This document shows positions 22,561 through 35,514 of a DNA stretch of 64,000 nt, piece by piece; within the stretch, counting starts at the first letter, position 1, and each line of letters begins with the position of its first letter. The notes under the pieces are model-generated. The model saw only the letters and a program-made list of their open reading frames with translations, searched no databases and had not been told where the DNA came from. Origin of the DNA: Isoetes taiwanensis (taxonomy: Eukaryota > Streptophyta > Lycopodiopsida > Isoetales > Isoetaceae); NCBI GenBank assembly GCA_021234155.1, contig JAJEKV010000049.1:5329001-5393000 (forward strand), given 5' to 3'. The position numbers were made by a program, and so were the translations under genes.

Positions 22561-25500
22561 ATCGAGCCCCTCGCCATTTTCGACCGCTTGATTGGAGGGA
22601 AATCCAACTTTCGGTCTTTGAATCCAACTTTCGGGTCCCGCAAAAAACGAAAAGGAATCTATGAACCTTGAGTATAGCGAAAAGTGCAAACAATTCTCGA
22701 GTATATATATGAACCGGTGGCTTCGAAGTTTATATGTGAACCTCTGTGGGCTCGAGCGAAGTTCAAGTCCATAATGATCTTTGAAGCCAATCTCCGCTGC
22801 AAGGTCTATCCGGCTCAAGTGAGTTTCTATTAGAAACTTGGTAGGCAATTTTTTCTTGTTTCCGTCCATATTTTGTTAAAATGTTTTATTCTAAAAATGG
22901 CGTGGAAATTGCTTGATATTGTCATTTTCGTGGAAAAAATGTTGCCATTCTTCTTGCCCATCTTGTTACAATGGTCCGCCAATTGAAGACCGATCTTAGA
23001 CGTTGTGTCCCTTCTAGCAAGTAATGCTCCTCCTCCTCTTCCTCCTAGGGACATCTCCAAAGAATCCCCCGCTTCCTCCCCGCTCCCTCCTCCTCTAAGG
23101 GACAGCAATCCCCTACTCCTCCCGCTCCTTTCACCGTCGTTGCAACGATGAGTGAAAGGGAGCTTCGATTGCTTTTGATCGTCCCGGGTTCCTGGGAACG
23201 ATCGGTAGAATGGCTCACATAGAGCCAAATAAAGATGAAACAATGTTGGATGTGATAATGATGCAAGTCGTTTGCATCCAATTGTCAAGTCCTCGAATGG
23301 ACAAAAACAATGTATAATATTTTTTTATGAATGGGAAACAAGTAGTATAATGTGTTGCTTTGTAATTCATATTTGTGTTTTGTCAAGACCCCAATGTATC
23401 TATAGGTTTGTACTTTCGGGCTTGTGTTCATGCCCAAATTGTACCTCTCGATATCTATTCGAGATCGCTTGCTAGAGCAGCGCAGCTTTGCTAGAGCAGA
23501 GAATGGTCGAGGTAGTCACCGACCACTCGGGCCGCTGAGATGTCGATGAAAATGATAGTGAGTATGACCTTCATGACACCCAGGATGACACAATGTTGGA
23601 GGAGGACACAGGGATAATGTAGACGACGGGTGGAACCCGCCGGGGTCGTTGCTCCACAAGTTACTCCCGCCCAAAATTCCCAAGAACCGCTTGTACATGA
23701 ACCGGCTCTGGCCTCTACCCGTGGTGGTTATGCCCTCAACGAAGTCGTGTATGGGTTGATGAGGTCAGTGCTCTACAAGAACACTATGTTCCCCCACCCG
23801 CCCGGAAATAAGTGCCGCTGATCCCTCTTGCCCCGGGTCTCAGAGAAGTGGGGAGGCCACCCATCGAAGCACCATGTCGTTGATGTACCGATGGGCCGCA
23901 TATTGAGGAGTTTGCGGCTGACGATGACTCCAACGGTTATTGTACCGCCAGAATCGGGCCTCATAAGTTAGTCCCCACGCGGAGTTTTGGAGCCGGTTGG
24001 TTGCCATGGGCCACTTGAATGGAAGCACCCATCGGTCCCCCATCGCCACGTTTGAAAAGATTTCAGAGGAATGGGAAATCGATCTCGGGCGCCCATGGCA
24101 TCCCACAGAATACATAATCGCATGCATGGAAGTGTGCACGTGCAAAAGTGGTCGCACCATGAAGGACAACGACTTCAACTACGCGGAGGAGACCACCGTG
24201 CGACCTCCCTCGAAAGCAAAGGGTGATTGAGCTTCAAACCCACTCATCGCGGTCCGTTTGGTCCATGGACATCAACGATGTCGAGGGCGACGGCAGGCGA
24301 TTGTGGATGACTATGCACGCCGATGGAGGCAACCACGCAGGAGAGGGACCGAAGGGGGATAGGCAAATCAGACGGTCCCACCGCAGAGGTTGTTTTGTTT
24401 TGCGGGGACGGTGAAAGATAATGGAAATGGTGCGGATATACGTTAGCATCGAACACACAGCCATGATCTTTCACCAATGTCGGAGGATTGGTCCATGCCC
24501 GTGCATCAGAACTCCTTCGCTGCCGCGACTAGAGCTTAGAAGTATTGGAATGACCCGTCTTTGCGTGGGACATCGCAAGAGCACGGGGACCACAAATACG
24601 CATCGACGGCGGAAGCCCGGTTGAGAGAGTCACATACCGCTTCCACGATGGCGCAGAGGATGTGTGGCAATTGGCCTACCTACCAGAGAATACTCGGTAA
24701 GCTCCATCGAAAATTCTTTACTATGGAGCGATTGATGTTGTTGTAGATTTAAGAGAATGCTTAGTTTTTGGAATAGTAATGAATTTGAAGTTCTCGCTCA
24801 ACTTTGTCATTCGGATATGCACCGTAAATATTTTATCATTTTATCTATCCACATTGCACCTCGTGGGCGGGGAGTTTGGGTACGTTGGGGGAAAGCCTCG
24901 AGAGCGGGATTGACGATTGGAAAGCCTCAGGAAGGTGATTTTTTCACCAGCCACGGAATCCGCATCTTCGCCGAGCCGTTGGACCGACCATGGATCCTAG
25001 TCATCCAAGATGACAGGGATGTTGGAGCTTTCTTGTGAGATGGAGCCGCCATGCGGTGGTTGGGCCATGGATTCAACCTTACGTACAAATGCATGAAGTT
25101 TCATTGACGGAGCGGTTGTACCGATTGCCGGGGGTGTGGGTACCCGGTGTTTTACATGCTGCGGCGTGGAGGCCGACGAGGGGGCACCAACGACATGCCC
25201 GAAGATAGCACGCCTTGTCTTCGCGAATGGGCACAATCGAGGGAGGTCAATCACCATTGACATGGACGGCTGTGAGAGACGGGCTATCACCGAGGTTGTG
25301 TCGGAAGACCGACATTGTTGGGAAGATGGCGAGCAGGTATGCTGACCGTGCATTGATTGTATCAACACATTGGTAACAATAGCCTCGGTTTTGCAAATAG
25401 GTTGCAGGCAATGTTCTTGCATGTTGGTTCCATGCGAAGCGTGCGTGGCAAAAATATCCGTTACCCCACCGGCGGGGAGATGCTAAAGAAAGACGTGGCT

Positions 25501-25689
25501 TTGCGGCTGTCAAAGTTGATGACAGAGCCAAATGCCAACGCCTACAATGCCCAGCTGGCACAATTTCAGCTTCTCTACGGACAAAACCACATCATCCAAG
25601 GGTGAGTGCGGAACATAGATTAGTGGTATCATCCAAACTCTGGGCCAAACAAATTGTTGCGCGATGTAGGTACTTGAATCTGGCTGGTT

Positions 25690-26410
25690 GAATGGGGCGA
25701 CGTGGGATGGTAAATGGCGAGACACAAGCGGATGTTCAACCATGCCAACGTCGACACAACAAACTACGTGGAGTCTGCCGGAAAGTTTTGAAGACCCAAA
25801 CCTTGCGGTGCAAAGTCAATATAAGGATGTACACACTAGTGTCTCATCTCATTGGTTTTCCGGACGAGGGCGATGCGGAGGCAACAATCCTAACTTCGGT
25901 GCGAAGAAAGATGGAGTCTTGGTAAGTACACAAAGGTGTAACTCTCTCTCGTGTGTTGGCCGTAACCTCTTTTTTCCATGCGGCCGAGTTTGGACGCTAT
26001 AGCACGCTCATATCAAAGAGACATTTGGTGCTCACTCCATTATCCAATCCTTGCACGATAACCCCAACGCCATCCGGTTAGAAGATCTTTGCGGGCGTCG
26101 GGTTATCTATGGCTAGCCGATCAGCGGAGGGGCGAGATACACTCAGCATATGAGGATGCGATATTGCATTGCCCATGCCCTCATGCGGGTGTGCAAACAT
26201 CTCATAGCGGGAGACTATTTCCTTACCAGCGACCACCCCGCATTGTACAATGAGCTATTTCCCAACGAGACAATTCATTCCGCCCATGCCTCGCGACCGC
26301 CCGCACCAATGAGCGGCGTCGGCGTCCGATGCCGCTGCTACAACAATGGGATCGTTGCTCATGGCGAGCGTCGGTATGCAAGCCACTATGCAAAATGCTC
26401 ATGCTCTTGA
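25690..26410 (+). pseudogene. Degraded MULE transposase C-terminal region with SWIM-like motif
   Basis: One frame near 25726-25780 reads KRMFNHANVDTTNYVESAGK, close to the HANVDTTNYVES motif seen after the catalytic core in some MULE transposases. A different frame shortly after reads MYTLVSHLIGF. Near 26155-26210 the frame YCIAHALMRVCKHLIAG resembles a SWIM zinc motif (CxC-n-CxH) with its second Cys lost. Frame changes and stops are frequent. Upstream (23.6-25.6 kb) short frames such as LMRSVLYKNTMFP and LSKLMTEPNANAYNAQLAQF may be further transposase remnants. No intact protein can be made. Confidence 0.5.
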
Positions 26411-26414
26411 CCGG

Positions 26415-29400
26415 GGAGATGTGCGTGAAATTATATCAAGGTTCGGCGGTCACGATTCTATAGAGATGCGGCCGGCCCCGGTTCCACGTCTTTCATGGCG
26501 GTTATGACGACCCGGCAAGAACATGCCGGTGGAGTCCACGGATGGCGTGCAAGGCCCGACCTTGGCGAGGGACCAACCACCCGACCTGGCGACGAAAGTG
26601 AGAGGCCACACAACAAACCGATATGCCATCACTTTCGTAGCATTATCACATAAATAATGTTGCATATAATGTTACATACATGATTACATGATTACGGAGA
26701 AAAGCTTCAGCTAGATAGATCCCAAACGGCACTAACGGTGACCATCGAAGTCTCTGTTGGTACCGGTACACCCTACAATAAAGCCCGACTACTACGGCCA
26801 CTCCTTCTAAACGAACAGACATGGCCGCCGTGTACCGGCCGGCTTATCGGTATAACATTATCCCGATTCGGGTTTGCCACGTCGCGACGAGGTGGCGCAT
26901 GATGAAACAATGTGCATGCCCGGGTATTGTTGTCGACTGCGGCGGGCACAATAATGAGCCGCACATTTGATGCCGCACCCCATCGGATGTAACCGGCGGT
27001 GCCCCCATTATTTCGAAGACCCAGCGGCCGCTACTGCAAAAAAGTGCGGTGAGATCACTAGTGGCGGGCACAATGGCAAAGAACAAGGGGACTAGAAACA
27101 ACGTGGCCTTGGTGGGTTGATCGTACTCACGAAACCCGCCGTCGCGGGCATGTTGTCAGTACCACCAGCCCACGTGATCGTCATCTCGAGGCCTAAGATG
27201 CGCCGCGTCGAGGATCGTATGAGAGCAACAAGCATCCAATGACCCTTTGCACCGCCAAAGATGTATGACTTTCGGTTCCCTTAAATTCGGAGGATTGCCT
27301 CGGAATTGAAAGTAAAGCAAAGAATCGAGTACCCTTGTGACGATGGGCCGAGCACGGGCGTAGTGCACCCGGTCAGGATGCTCGGCGGGAAGAAGGTGGG
27401 AGGCGCACTCCTCGGGAGGGGCGTTTCGACACCGACCGAACATAGTCGTGATAATGCGGGGTCTATCATCAGCGACTCCGCGGCCTTCGGCCTCTCAAGC
27501 ATCTGCCGCAACACGCTACATACAAAGCACATCCGATTGGTGGTTTGATGCTGATCCATACAAACTAAACATAAACCCGACCACCGTACCTCATCAACAC
27601 TTTCGAATGTGCCCCTCCTCCCACTTGTTCATCGAGCGCCGCCGAGGAGGTCGGATGTTAGTTATGCGCCGCATGCTGGCCCGGCGTCCTCTTGCAATAT
27701 CAAGTTAGCCGCCACCACGGCCCACCGCTGCCAACCATGGCAAGGTGTTCGGTGATCTGGCCGGCCGTAAAGTGCGTGAACACCTAACCTCTTCGGAAAA
27801 GGGGCCGAAGATGTAACCTAGCCGGGGATGCGTAAGTGCTCGGGAGGGCCGTGCCGACAGTCGTGAAAAATGGAGACCATCCTCGAATGGGTACACACCC
27901 GGTAGCTCGGATGGTGTGCTGTCCGAACTCTCGGCGTGGTATGAAAAACCGGCGTGCTTCGGTCTCTTGTCCATGCCTCTGCTCCCTCGACATTGCGATC
28001 GGTGAAATGGCGAAGTCAATGTGTGTGCCATTGCGGTGCACGCCATCGCCCGTCCTCATGATATCATCGAGGGACTGGCGACCTCGGCGGGTCAGCCCTA
28101 TCGCCAAGAGCCCTATGGAAGAGGGGTGGCCATGTGCGGATCGTGGGCGGCGGCGGACATGTCTCATGAGTGGGGGCTGGATCGACCTGGTCCCTACCGG
28201 TTGGAACTCTTCCCCACGCCGGGCACGCAAACCCACTCACCTCCGGTGAAGGAGGGATGGGTTGGAGTGTGGATGCTCATATCCAAAAGCTGGTGGCAAA
28301 GATGACTCGCGCTCGTAACTGGTGAGACTCCCGTATCTCGCGGAGCTCGCCTAGCAACTCCTCCTCTCGTGGGCAAATGGCCACCCGATCCTGTGCAATG
28401 GCGGTCATTGAGCATAGCATGTGCGGTCGGTCTTCTGCCGAGCGCCACACGGCCCCTAGCTTCGACTCTAATCGACCTTCATGATAGGGCTGCATCCTCA
28501 GCGCTCCCTTTGTCTTTGTGTCGGCCTCATAAAACATGGCGTCCGGCCCCTCAAAGCATCTAGAGGGCGCCTCGGGGGGTAAGGACATCTTTGTAGGCGC
28601 ATCGTTGTTGCTTCCTTCTCCTCGCCTCTCTATGTCGCGCCGCGGCCTCCATCATACGTGCGGCTTTTGCGGGGATCTTTCGGCGTTTTGCAGCTCTCCC
28701 GGCTCGGACACCACTCTCACGTGGGGGGTTGCACCCCTCGGCGGAGATAATAAATGCGTGGGCCACCATTGATCTGCATGGTGGCTCGATGGCAACCCCA
28801 AGCTCCATCGGCGGGTCAATCCAGAAATCGAGGTCGCTGGCGACTCTTGTCCACAAAGTGTGTACACCCGGTCTTTGTGCAAATCCCACGCTAGGCAGCG
28901 GTGTGGGCCGGCCTCTCTCAACGAGCGTGACCCCGCGCACGGGCACCAAATGCCATGGTATTCCCTGTCACAAAACAAATACGGTTAACAAGCACACAAA
29001 ACATACCTAAGCGGGATAAAGGCGGTGCCGGTTGGGGTACCATTAGACAATGCTACCCGATCGTCCGGGGACATCAGCGCCGCTCTGTAGGCCAAATGGC
29101 AAGGGACGCTCATCCATGCCGACTGGGGGAACTGCCTCTGGCTGAGACATGGTCTCTGGCGGATAAATGTAGAGTGCTCTGAAATAGATATCTGAATTCC
29201 AGGTGATTATGAGTCACACGAAGAGAAGCTTTAAGAAATAAAGGAGAAGCTTCAACAAATAAAAACAAGCTTCAACAAATAAAAATAAGTTCCGAACATT
29301 CAGCAAATAAAAATAAGCTTCAACAAATATAAATAAGCGCCCACTTAAGGAAACATATTTTATTATGATGGGCAACTCTCACCAAGTGTAGCAATAGGGA

Positions 29401-30120
29401 TGGCAATAGGGAACCTAGATGCAATTGTCGAAACACACTTATAATTTTGTCAATGGAGCTCAAAACAAGACTCAAAATCGCTCAATGCATCTCAAAATCG
29501 TTCAAAAGAAAGAAAAAAGGAAGGCGAAATACTTGTTTTTAACAGGCTAAGGAGCCACGTTCTCCAATCGATCCCATTACTGGAGTTGCTTCTGGAGCTT
29601 CTTCTCGCTTCAGGAGCTTGTTCTCGAGCTGCACAAGGAGCGTCCGAGAATGACAGTGAGAAGCCGAAGCGCGAAGAAATTTCTAGAAAAAATATGTGAC
29701 TTTCATTTGCCTAACATTGTTATGATACTTAGGGGGATCTAGGGCTGGAGGGGACGATACCATGGGCCCGATGGTCCGCAGGCTCCACGGAACAGGGTGG
29801 ATTTGACGACCCGCCGTCGCCCCCCCACATGCTTGTGGGTCCGCGTACACACTGCACGGGGTTTAGCCCAAACCGTGAAAAGCTCTACCCACCGGCGCAT
29901 ACAGACCCTGCGGCCCTCTGGAGCCGTACTCCCGACCCGTAGGTTGCATGGGCGAACCCGGTATTTCCTGCGCCGTACTCCCGACCCCGCTCGCTTTGCC
30001 AAGACCAACTAACCGGGTTGGGGTTGCCAGCGAACCCGGTGGAAGGCCGCGCCCGACCCCTCCCCGCGCCCGCGTCCGGCCCGTCGGCCCGGCTTGGTTG
30101 CGGGTTCGCCGAGGCGGAAT
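26415..30120. other. Interior of the MULE without recognised protein
   Basis: GC-rich at first with many overlapping short frames on both strands, none with a motif I can name; an AT-rich part with repeated aagcttcaacaaataaa units lies at 29230-29340. It may contain a second degraded gene of the element or captured host DNA. Confidence 0.4.
29230..29340. repeat. Short tandem repeats, agcttcaacaaataaa-type
   Basis: Four to six imperfect copies of an about 17-20 bp unit (aagcttcaacaaataaaaat) inside the MULE. Confidence 0.8.
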
Positions 30121-30189
30121 TTTCCGGGTTCGCTGCTGGCCGACCCACTGGTCAGCGAACTTTGGTTCGGGGAGCCAATAAAGTGGGCG

Positions 30190-30198
30190 AACATTATG
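30190..30198. repeat. Right target-site duplication of the MULE
   Basis: aacattatg, direct copy of 22134-22142. Confidence 0.75.
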
Positions 30199-33100
30199 GG
30201 TGTTAGTAATTTGCTAAGCATTGAACTGGTATGTTAGTAAGCATTAGAAGCAAGAAGTACATCATAAATTGTAGCAGTTAAATCCTTTGCTAAGCAGTGG
30301 GGACGTAGGAAGGCTCAGACAACTAGAGGCTGGCTACTTGCTTTGTATATGGAGCTTCAAATGTGTTGTTCACAAGCCCCTTCATCAGGTATTTGAGAGA
30401 AAGAGTTATTGGCTGAAATAAGAAGCATTGAGTCTATACAAGCAACTCAAGCTTGCATTAAGGCCAGTTTGGATTGGTTTAAATTGGGAGATAGGTGCTC
30501 TCACTTCTTCTTTAGGGCTGCTAGGAGAAGACATGTATCAAGCTCCATATCTTCATTACTTCTATCTGATGGCTCTGAAATTTCTGATGCTGCACAGTTG
30601 AAGCAATTTCTTTTTGATCATTTTTCTGCTTTTTTTGCTGATCACTCTCTACCCTTCCAAGAGGACATGCAGGAGGCAGTTTTATCTAAGATCCATCCTA
30701 TTATTTCCCTCAGTTGGAATCAAGTATTATTGCGGATGACTTGCATTCTATTGTAGACTCTTTAAAGAAGAATAAGTGCCCAGACTTGGATGGTTTTCCT
30801 ACAGAGTTTATCCAAGCTTATTGAAATTGACTAGGTGATGATGTCTTCAATGCTTTCTCTGAGTTCGCTGGCTCAAAAGCTTGGATAAGATCATCAACAC
30901 TGGTTGCATTTCCCTTATCCCTAAGTGCAAAGAACCTAAAACCATCTCGGATTGGCGCCTTATAACTTTGTTGTCTACAGTGTATAAGATCTTTGCTAAG
31001 GCCTTGGCAGAGAACGTGAGTGATATCTTGGCAGAATCTATCTCCTCCACACAATCAGGTTTTTTACCTAAGCATTGTAGTTCTTGATAATGTGGTCGCA
31101 GGTTATGAGGGGATGTACTGGGCGCGCCTAAAGGGTTAGCACATTGTATATCTCAAATTGGATTTTGCTAAAACCTATGACAGTATAGGTTGGAACTTCC
31201 AGCAAAAATGCCTTCTAGCATTGGGATTTGGAGGGTTGTTTACCAGCTATGTTATGAAGCTCCATCTTTCTGCTCGGTCTACTGTGCTTTTTTTGAGGAG
31301 AACCGTCGGTTGTATTTCCTGTTGGTAGAGGAGTTCGACAGGGATGCCCCCTTGCCCCATTATTGTTCACTATTGTGGCAGAGGTATTGTCCCAGCTGTT
31401 CTCTTTGGCACTCAAGATGATGTAATTCAAGGATTGACTATGGAGGATGGATCTCAGAAAGTTTGTAATCAGCATGCCAAATGATACATTTTTCTTTCTA
31501 GTGGCTGAGGATGATAATTTTCAGAATGCGAAGCTTTTACCGGACTCTTTCTCGCTGGCATCAGGGGTTCTTGTTGGGTGGCTAAAGTGCTCTGCTTTAT
31601 GGACCTTGGATGTGGATGTTCCTCCCTGTGTTTATGAGTATACGTAGAAAGTGCTTCCTCAAGGAAGGGCCACTAAGATCTTGGACATTCCTGTGGGTAT
31701 ACATATCTCTACTTCAGATGCATGGGATGTTATAGTGGAAGGCCTGCGTAAGCATCTCTTTTGGTGAAATACAGCTAAGCTCTCTCTGACGGGGAGGATA
31801 ATAGTTGCTAAGCAGGTTCTCAGCAACACTCACAACTGTATTTGCCTCACAAACAAAGTTTCAAGGGGTTGTTGCAATTGCCTGTAACTTCATTTGGGCA
31901 GGTACTGCTTGATCCACATGTATCAAACCAAGATTTGCTAGAGGTCTAGGTATGATTGACTTTCATTTACAGAGTAAAATTATGATATCTAAGTTCGTTT
32001 ATGGCTACTTGACAGGCATGGTACATTCGCCTGGAATGGGGTTGGTTGCGCAAGAACTTGGGCAGTGTATTCCTTTTGGGAAACTGACCTTAGGCCAGTT
32101 CTTCCTTGGTGTCTTATCAGTTTTGTCCATATCCGAATGCTTCCCCCTTCTTGAAGGGACTGCTTGGGGAGATAGTTCGTGTGCTATTTAAAATTAATCC
32201 AGGTGTGTGCGCACAGGTAGATTCTCCATGTTGGTGGATTCCTTTGGATAATCATATGCCTCTATGTGCTACTGTACATCCATTGACTCAGTGGTGTTGG
32301 AGGCCTGCTGGTATTCTCACAGTTGATGCTTGGTATGAGGCTGGACACTTGTTGCCTTGGGTTTTCAGACTAAGTTTATGCTATCTCGGTGGGATAGAAC
32401 TCTGTGGCAAAAGCTGGCTGACATTCTGCCAGACGCTCCTTCACAACCAGTTGATGTGCCTATTTGGACTGGTCCCCAAATTGTTAATGCACAATGTCTT
32501 GTGCATTTATTATATCAAAAGCTGGTTGATGTCGACACTGTTCCTCCTCGGGCTGGTTGGCAGCTCCGTATTCGCCCTCCTTAATGGAAACATATGTGGT
32601 CTTGGGTCTGGAATAAATTGCTTCTTCCCAAAGTTTCTGCCTTATGGTGGCAATTCCTTCACAGATGTATGTAGATTAATGTGTTGGTTCATAAGTTTTA
32701 TCCCTGCATTTTAGAACTCTGCCCACTGTGTAAGCGGCAAGTTGAGAGTCTCGAGCACTGCTTCTTTCTATGTGACCAAGTTCGGCCAGTTTGGTCATGG
32801 TTACTATCTCTCTTCCACATGGTCTTGACTAGTCAGCAGGTGCTTCTCGCCATTTATCCTTCCACTTGGAACAGCTTGCAGCAACAGGCTTTCCACTTAG
32901 CTTCAGGCTGGTTGTTGTGGTCTCTTTGGAAAAGAAGGCGGTTGTGTATTTTCAAAGGCTTATCAATTAGTGTTGACCAAGTTCTTCACGATGCACAAGA
33001 CAAATTGGTGAAGGTATACTTATGTTCTCAGCTTGCTCCTCAGAAAGAACGTTTGATTTTTGAGGAATATTTGGGTATCCTATCTTATGCATAGACAGGT

Positions 33101-33222
33101 GGCTGCACTCAGTGGATTATCCTTGTCTGCTGAGATTTTATTCCTGTCTCTGCAATTATGTGTGTACTCTTTTTGGAATATTGAATAAGTGTTTGTCATC
33201 CTTCAAAAAAATAAAAATAAAT
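30199..33222 (+). pseudogene. L1-type plant LINE ORF2 remnant with A-rich tail
   Basis: Typical angiosperm/gymnosperm L1 ORF2 order on the plus strand: linker after the endonuclease (SLDWFKLGDRCSHFFFRAAR, 30470-30530), RT blocks INTGCISLIPKCKEPKTISD and DWRLITLLSTVYKIFAKALA (30890-31010), LKLDFAKTYDSIGWN (about 31150), a YADD-box equivalent mutated to PNDTFFFL (31480), and the C-terminal zf-RVT motif LCPLCKRQVESLEHCFFLC (32710-32770). It ends with an A-rich tail at about 33205-33222. Many stops and frameshifts show it is old. Its 5' part is missing or lies left of the MULE. It is unrelated to LINE-A/LINE-B, whose ends and tails differ. Confidence 0.85.
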
Positions 33223-33224
33223 TG

Positions 33225-33840
33225 TAGGTGTGAAATTTTTCTAAAAGAAGTTCCTCAAGCGGGAAAGTTGATGGGTTATATACTATTTGGTGGTTGTTAA
33301 AAGTGGAGTGAACTTGAGAAAATGCGGGTAAAGGTCTAAAAGTGGAGCTCGTACGATGTATATTCTTAATTGCTTTTGAGTTTGAAGTTACATGAGAGGA
33401 GAAACAAATTGTAATAAACAACACCTACACAGAATTTACTATCAACCCCTATTCGCCCCCTTGCAATGGAGTTGGTAAAACATATTGGATAATTGCTAGG
33501 CAATTATTATACATGTCCCTATGATGCAATGAAGAAAGAATTATGTGCATTTTGGTCTGGACATGTGCCATAATCCTAAAATTTGTGTAACCCTTTCCCC
33601 TTCCTATGGCCAATATATTGCACAAAAATGTATTTGCCTGTAAGGAAAAGCTCTTCAAACATCCTGTGTCATCCATAGATCAGCCCAACCAGCATGCACA
33701 TATTTGTAAGACAACATTTCTTGCCAGTTTTTCAGTGCAAAAATTTACCTTTGTAACAGAGAAGATGTTGAATAGAACATACCATGACTGGCTGGAATAC
33801 AATTTGGTGTTGCATCCATGACTACCGAGGAAGCTAAGAT
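33225..33840. other. Unassigned interval
   Basis: No gene or named repeat recognised between the L1 tail and the LINE-B fold-back. Confidence 0.4.
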
Positions 33841-33844
33841 TTTA

Positions 33845-34655
33845 AGAATAGAATAGAATAGAATAGAATAGTTTTTTTTATCGTCCACTGAGACCAATCG
33901 GCCTATGGGACCCGAAGGGGCATAACAAACTTATTCTTGTCGGGTTAAAACCCCCTTGAAGGGGTTTGAGGAAAAACCGTGGCGATAATAAGAATCTTTA
34001 TCAAATCACAGTACAAGTATACATCATCATGAAATAAATGTGTATGTACATGTCAAGTGCGTGCAAGGGACATAGCCGCATGTCCATGACCTATGAAGGT
34101 ATGATCCCTAGCATCCGTCCCGGATGCCATGCTCAATGTCACATGTATCTAGCATTGACCAGCCTTCGGCAAAAAGAAGGGAAAAGGGTATGAGATTCAT
34201 CCTGAATGACTCCCATTTGGCAAAGTTGCCCATTTGGATAGGATCAACTCCGACTAATGCCGCCAAATGGGAGTCATTGAGGATGAATCTCATACCCTTC
34301 AAAGTTGCCCAAAGATATGATCAAATCGGACCCCAAAAGTTGGTCGCTTAAGCACCGCTACAGTGACATTGAGCACCTAGATCCGCACGGATGCTAGGAT
34401 CATACGCGAGGTCATGGACATGAGATCGGCTATGTCCTCGTGCAAGACTTGACATGTACATACACATTTATTTCCACGATGATGTATACTTGTACGGTTT
34501 GACAAAGATTCTTATTATCGCCAAACCATTCTAAAACTCCTTTGGCGGGGGTTTTTAACCCTATAATAAGTTTGTTAAGGCCCCTTCGGGTCCCATAGGC
34601 CGATTGGTCTCAGTGGACGATAAAAAAACTATTCTATTCTATTCTATTCTATAAT
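33845..34655. mobile_element. Fold-back of two LINE-B 3' ends, head to head
   Basis: The left half is a minus-strand LINE-B 3' end (tail of ATAGA units at 33845-33870, hairpin 33891-33904, GC-rich stem-loop 33947-33967). The right half is a plus-strand LINE-B 3' end (stem-loop 34522-34556, hairpin 34597-34610, TATTC tail to 34655). The arms match over about 300-400 bp with many differences, including tgacatgtacatacacattt at about 34438 and its complement at about 34040. A second inner inverted match (gactcccatttggc at 34209 with gccaaatgggagtc at 34262) lies near the centre. The transcript would fold into a long hairpin. Confidence 0.8.
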
Positions 34656-34683
34656 GCTTCTCGCATGACTATTGCAATAAAAC

Positions 34684-34735
34684 ATGGGGATGGGGGATGG
34701 GGGATGGGGGACGGGAATGGATGGATTGGGGGCAT
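34684..34735. repeat. Short minisatellite, gggggat units
   Basis: Three to four copies of gggggat with degenerate continuation (gggacgggaatggatgg). Confidence 0.85.
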
Positions 34736-34739
34736 CTAC

Positions 34740-35510
34740 TTTTATGGATTTGGATCCATGATTTGTATATAATTAGGCCAGAAGAGATTTTGGCGGCCAA
34801 GTAGGCATTAAAGTATGTAATACAAAACTCATAACACCATCAAACAACAAGACGGACACAAGCAATTTTATATAAAGTCAACAACTAACATAGAGTATTG
34901 ACAATAGAACTACGGTTTAAGTAGGCTAATCTAATATATATGCACAAAGGTTAAAATGGCCACTGCATGTGACCTCTAAATATTGGTTGTTATCACATCC
35001 TCAATTTTAGTGTATTTTGCACGTTTTTTAGCCTATTCATGGTTGCAACCATGATATCCTTAAGGGGTTTTGACTTATGTTATGAGATGGCATGTGTTCC
35101 ACATTGAAACTAGTAATAGTTGATTGCAATCATTCCACGTCGAAACCAAATTCAATAATCAATATAGAAACAGGGTCGCCATTTTTAAGTGGCGTGTATT
35201 ATAGTGTCGACACGTGTCCACTCCCTACGTCACGGAATGGAAGTTGGGTCTTCCAATTCCGTTCAACTGGTTCACCCAGTTACCGTAGTCTTTTAAGTCC
35301 AGTTTTTTCGGTTAACAATACTATGTTCTGTCTCTTTTTATGCTTCTTTAGAAAGAACAGTCGTAGCCATAGCTTGCAAAACCGTGTCTTTTTGCTGCAA
35401 AACAAACAGAAGGAGCTAAGTCCAAACACGGAAGGCATAACAAAAACGAACACAGAAGGTGTAACAAAAATGGAAGCACAGAAGAAGCTTTGTGCTTTTC
35501 TATCTGTGAT
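34740..35510. other. Unassigned interval with dispersed short direct repeats
   Basis: Holds tagtaatagttgattgcaat and cacgtcgaaaccaaattcaa (35100-35160), both of which recur at 36265-36325, and caatatagaaacaggg, which recurs at 35740. These could be parts of an unrecognised repeat. No gene seen. Confidence 0.4.
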
Positions 35511-35514
35511 TTTT

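Larger units (their letters stand above)
22143..30189. mobile_element. Mutator-like element (MULE) with terminal inverted repeats and 9-10 bp target duplication
   Basis: The left end (from 22143, cggtgcttcgaatggccccc) and the complement of the right end (from 30189, cgcccactttattggctccc) align over about 60 bp with conserved blocks ATTGGC-CCCCGAA and AAGTT. The element is flanked by direct copies of gaacattatg (22133-22142 and 30189-30198, sharing one base with the end), a 9-10 bp duplication as made by Mutator-type transposases. The interior is GC-richer than the flanks and holds degraded coding sequence with MULE signatures near 25.7-26.2 kb. The left subterminal part has repeats of about 90 bp (22347-22528) and many GGGTTCGCCCAGG-like motifs. 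The element probably inserted beside or within the L1-type LINE that continues at 30199. Confidence 0.75.

Noticed and set aside
26844-27443. Minus-strand frames reminiscent of a Ulp1-type protease (a FCSSGRWVFEIMG stretch)
   Set aside because: The resemblance is limited to a few residues and catalytic residues cannot be placed.
23600-29200. Many overlapping open frames of 60-150 codons on both strands
   Set aside because: High GC content makes stops rare. Except for the MULE-like motifs near 25.7-26.2 kb none has recognisable protein features, so they are not called as genes.
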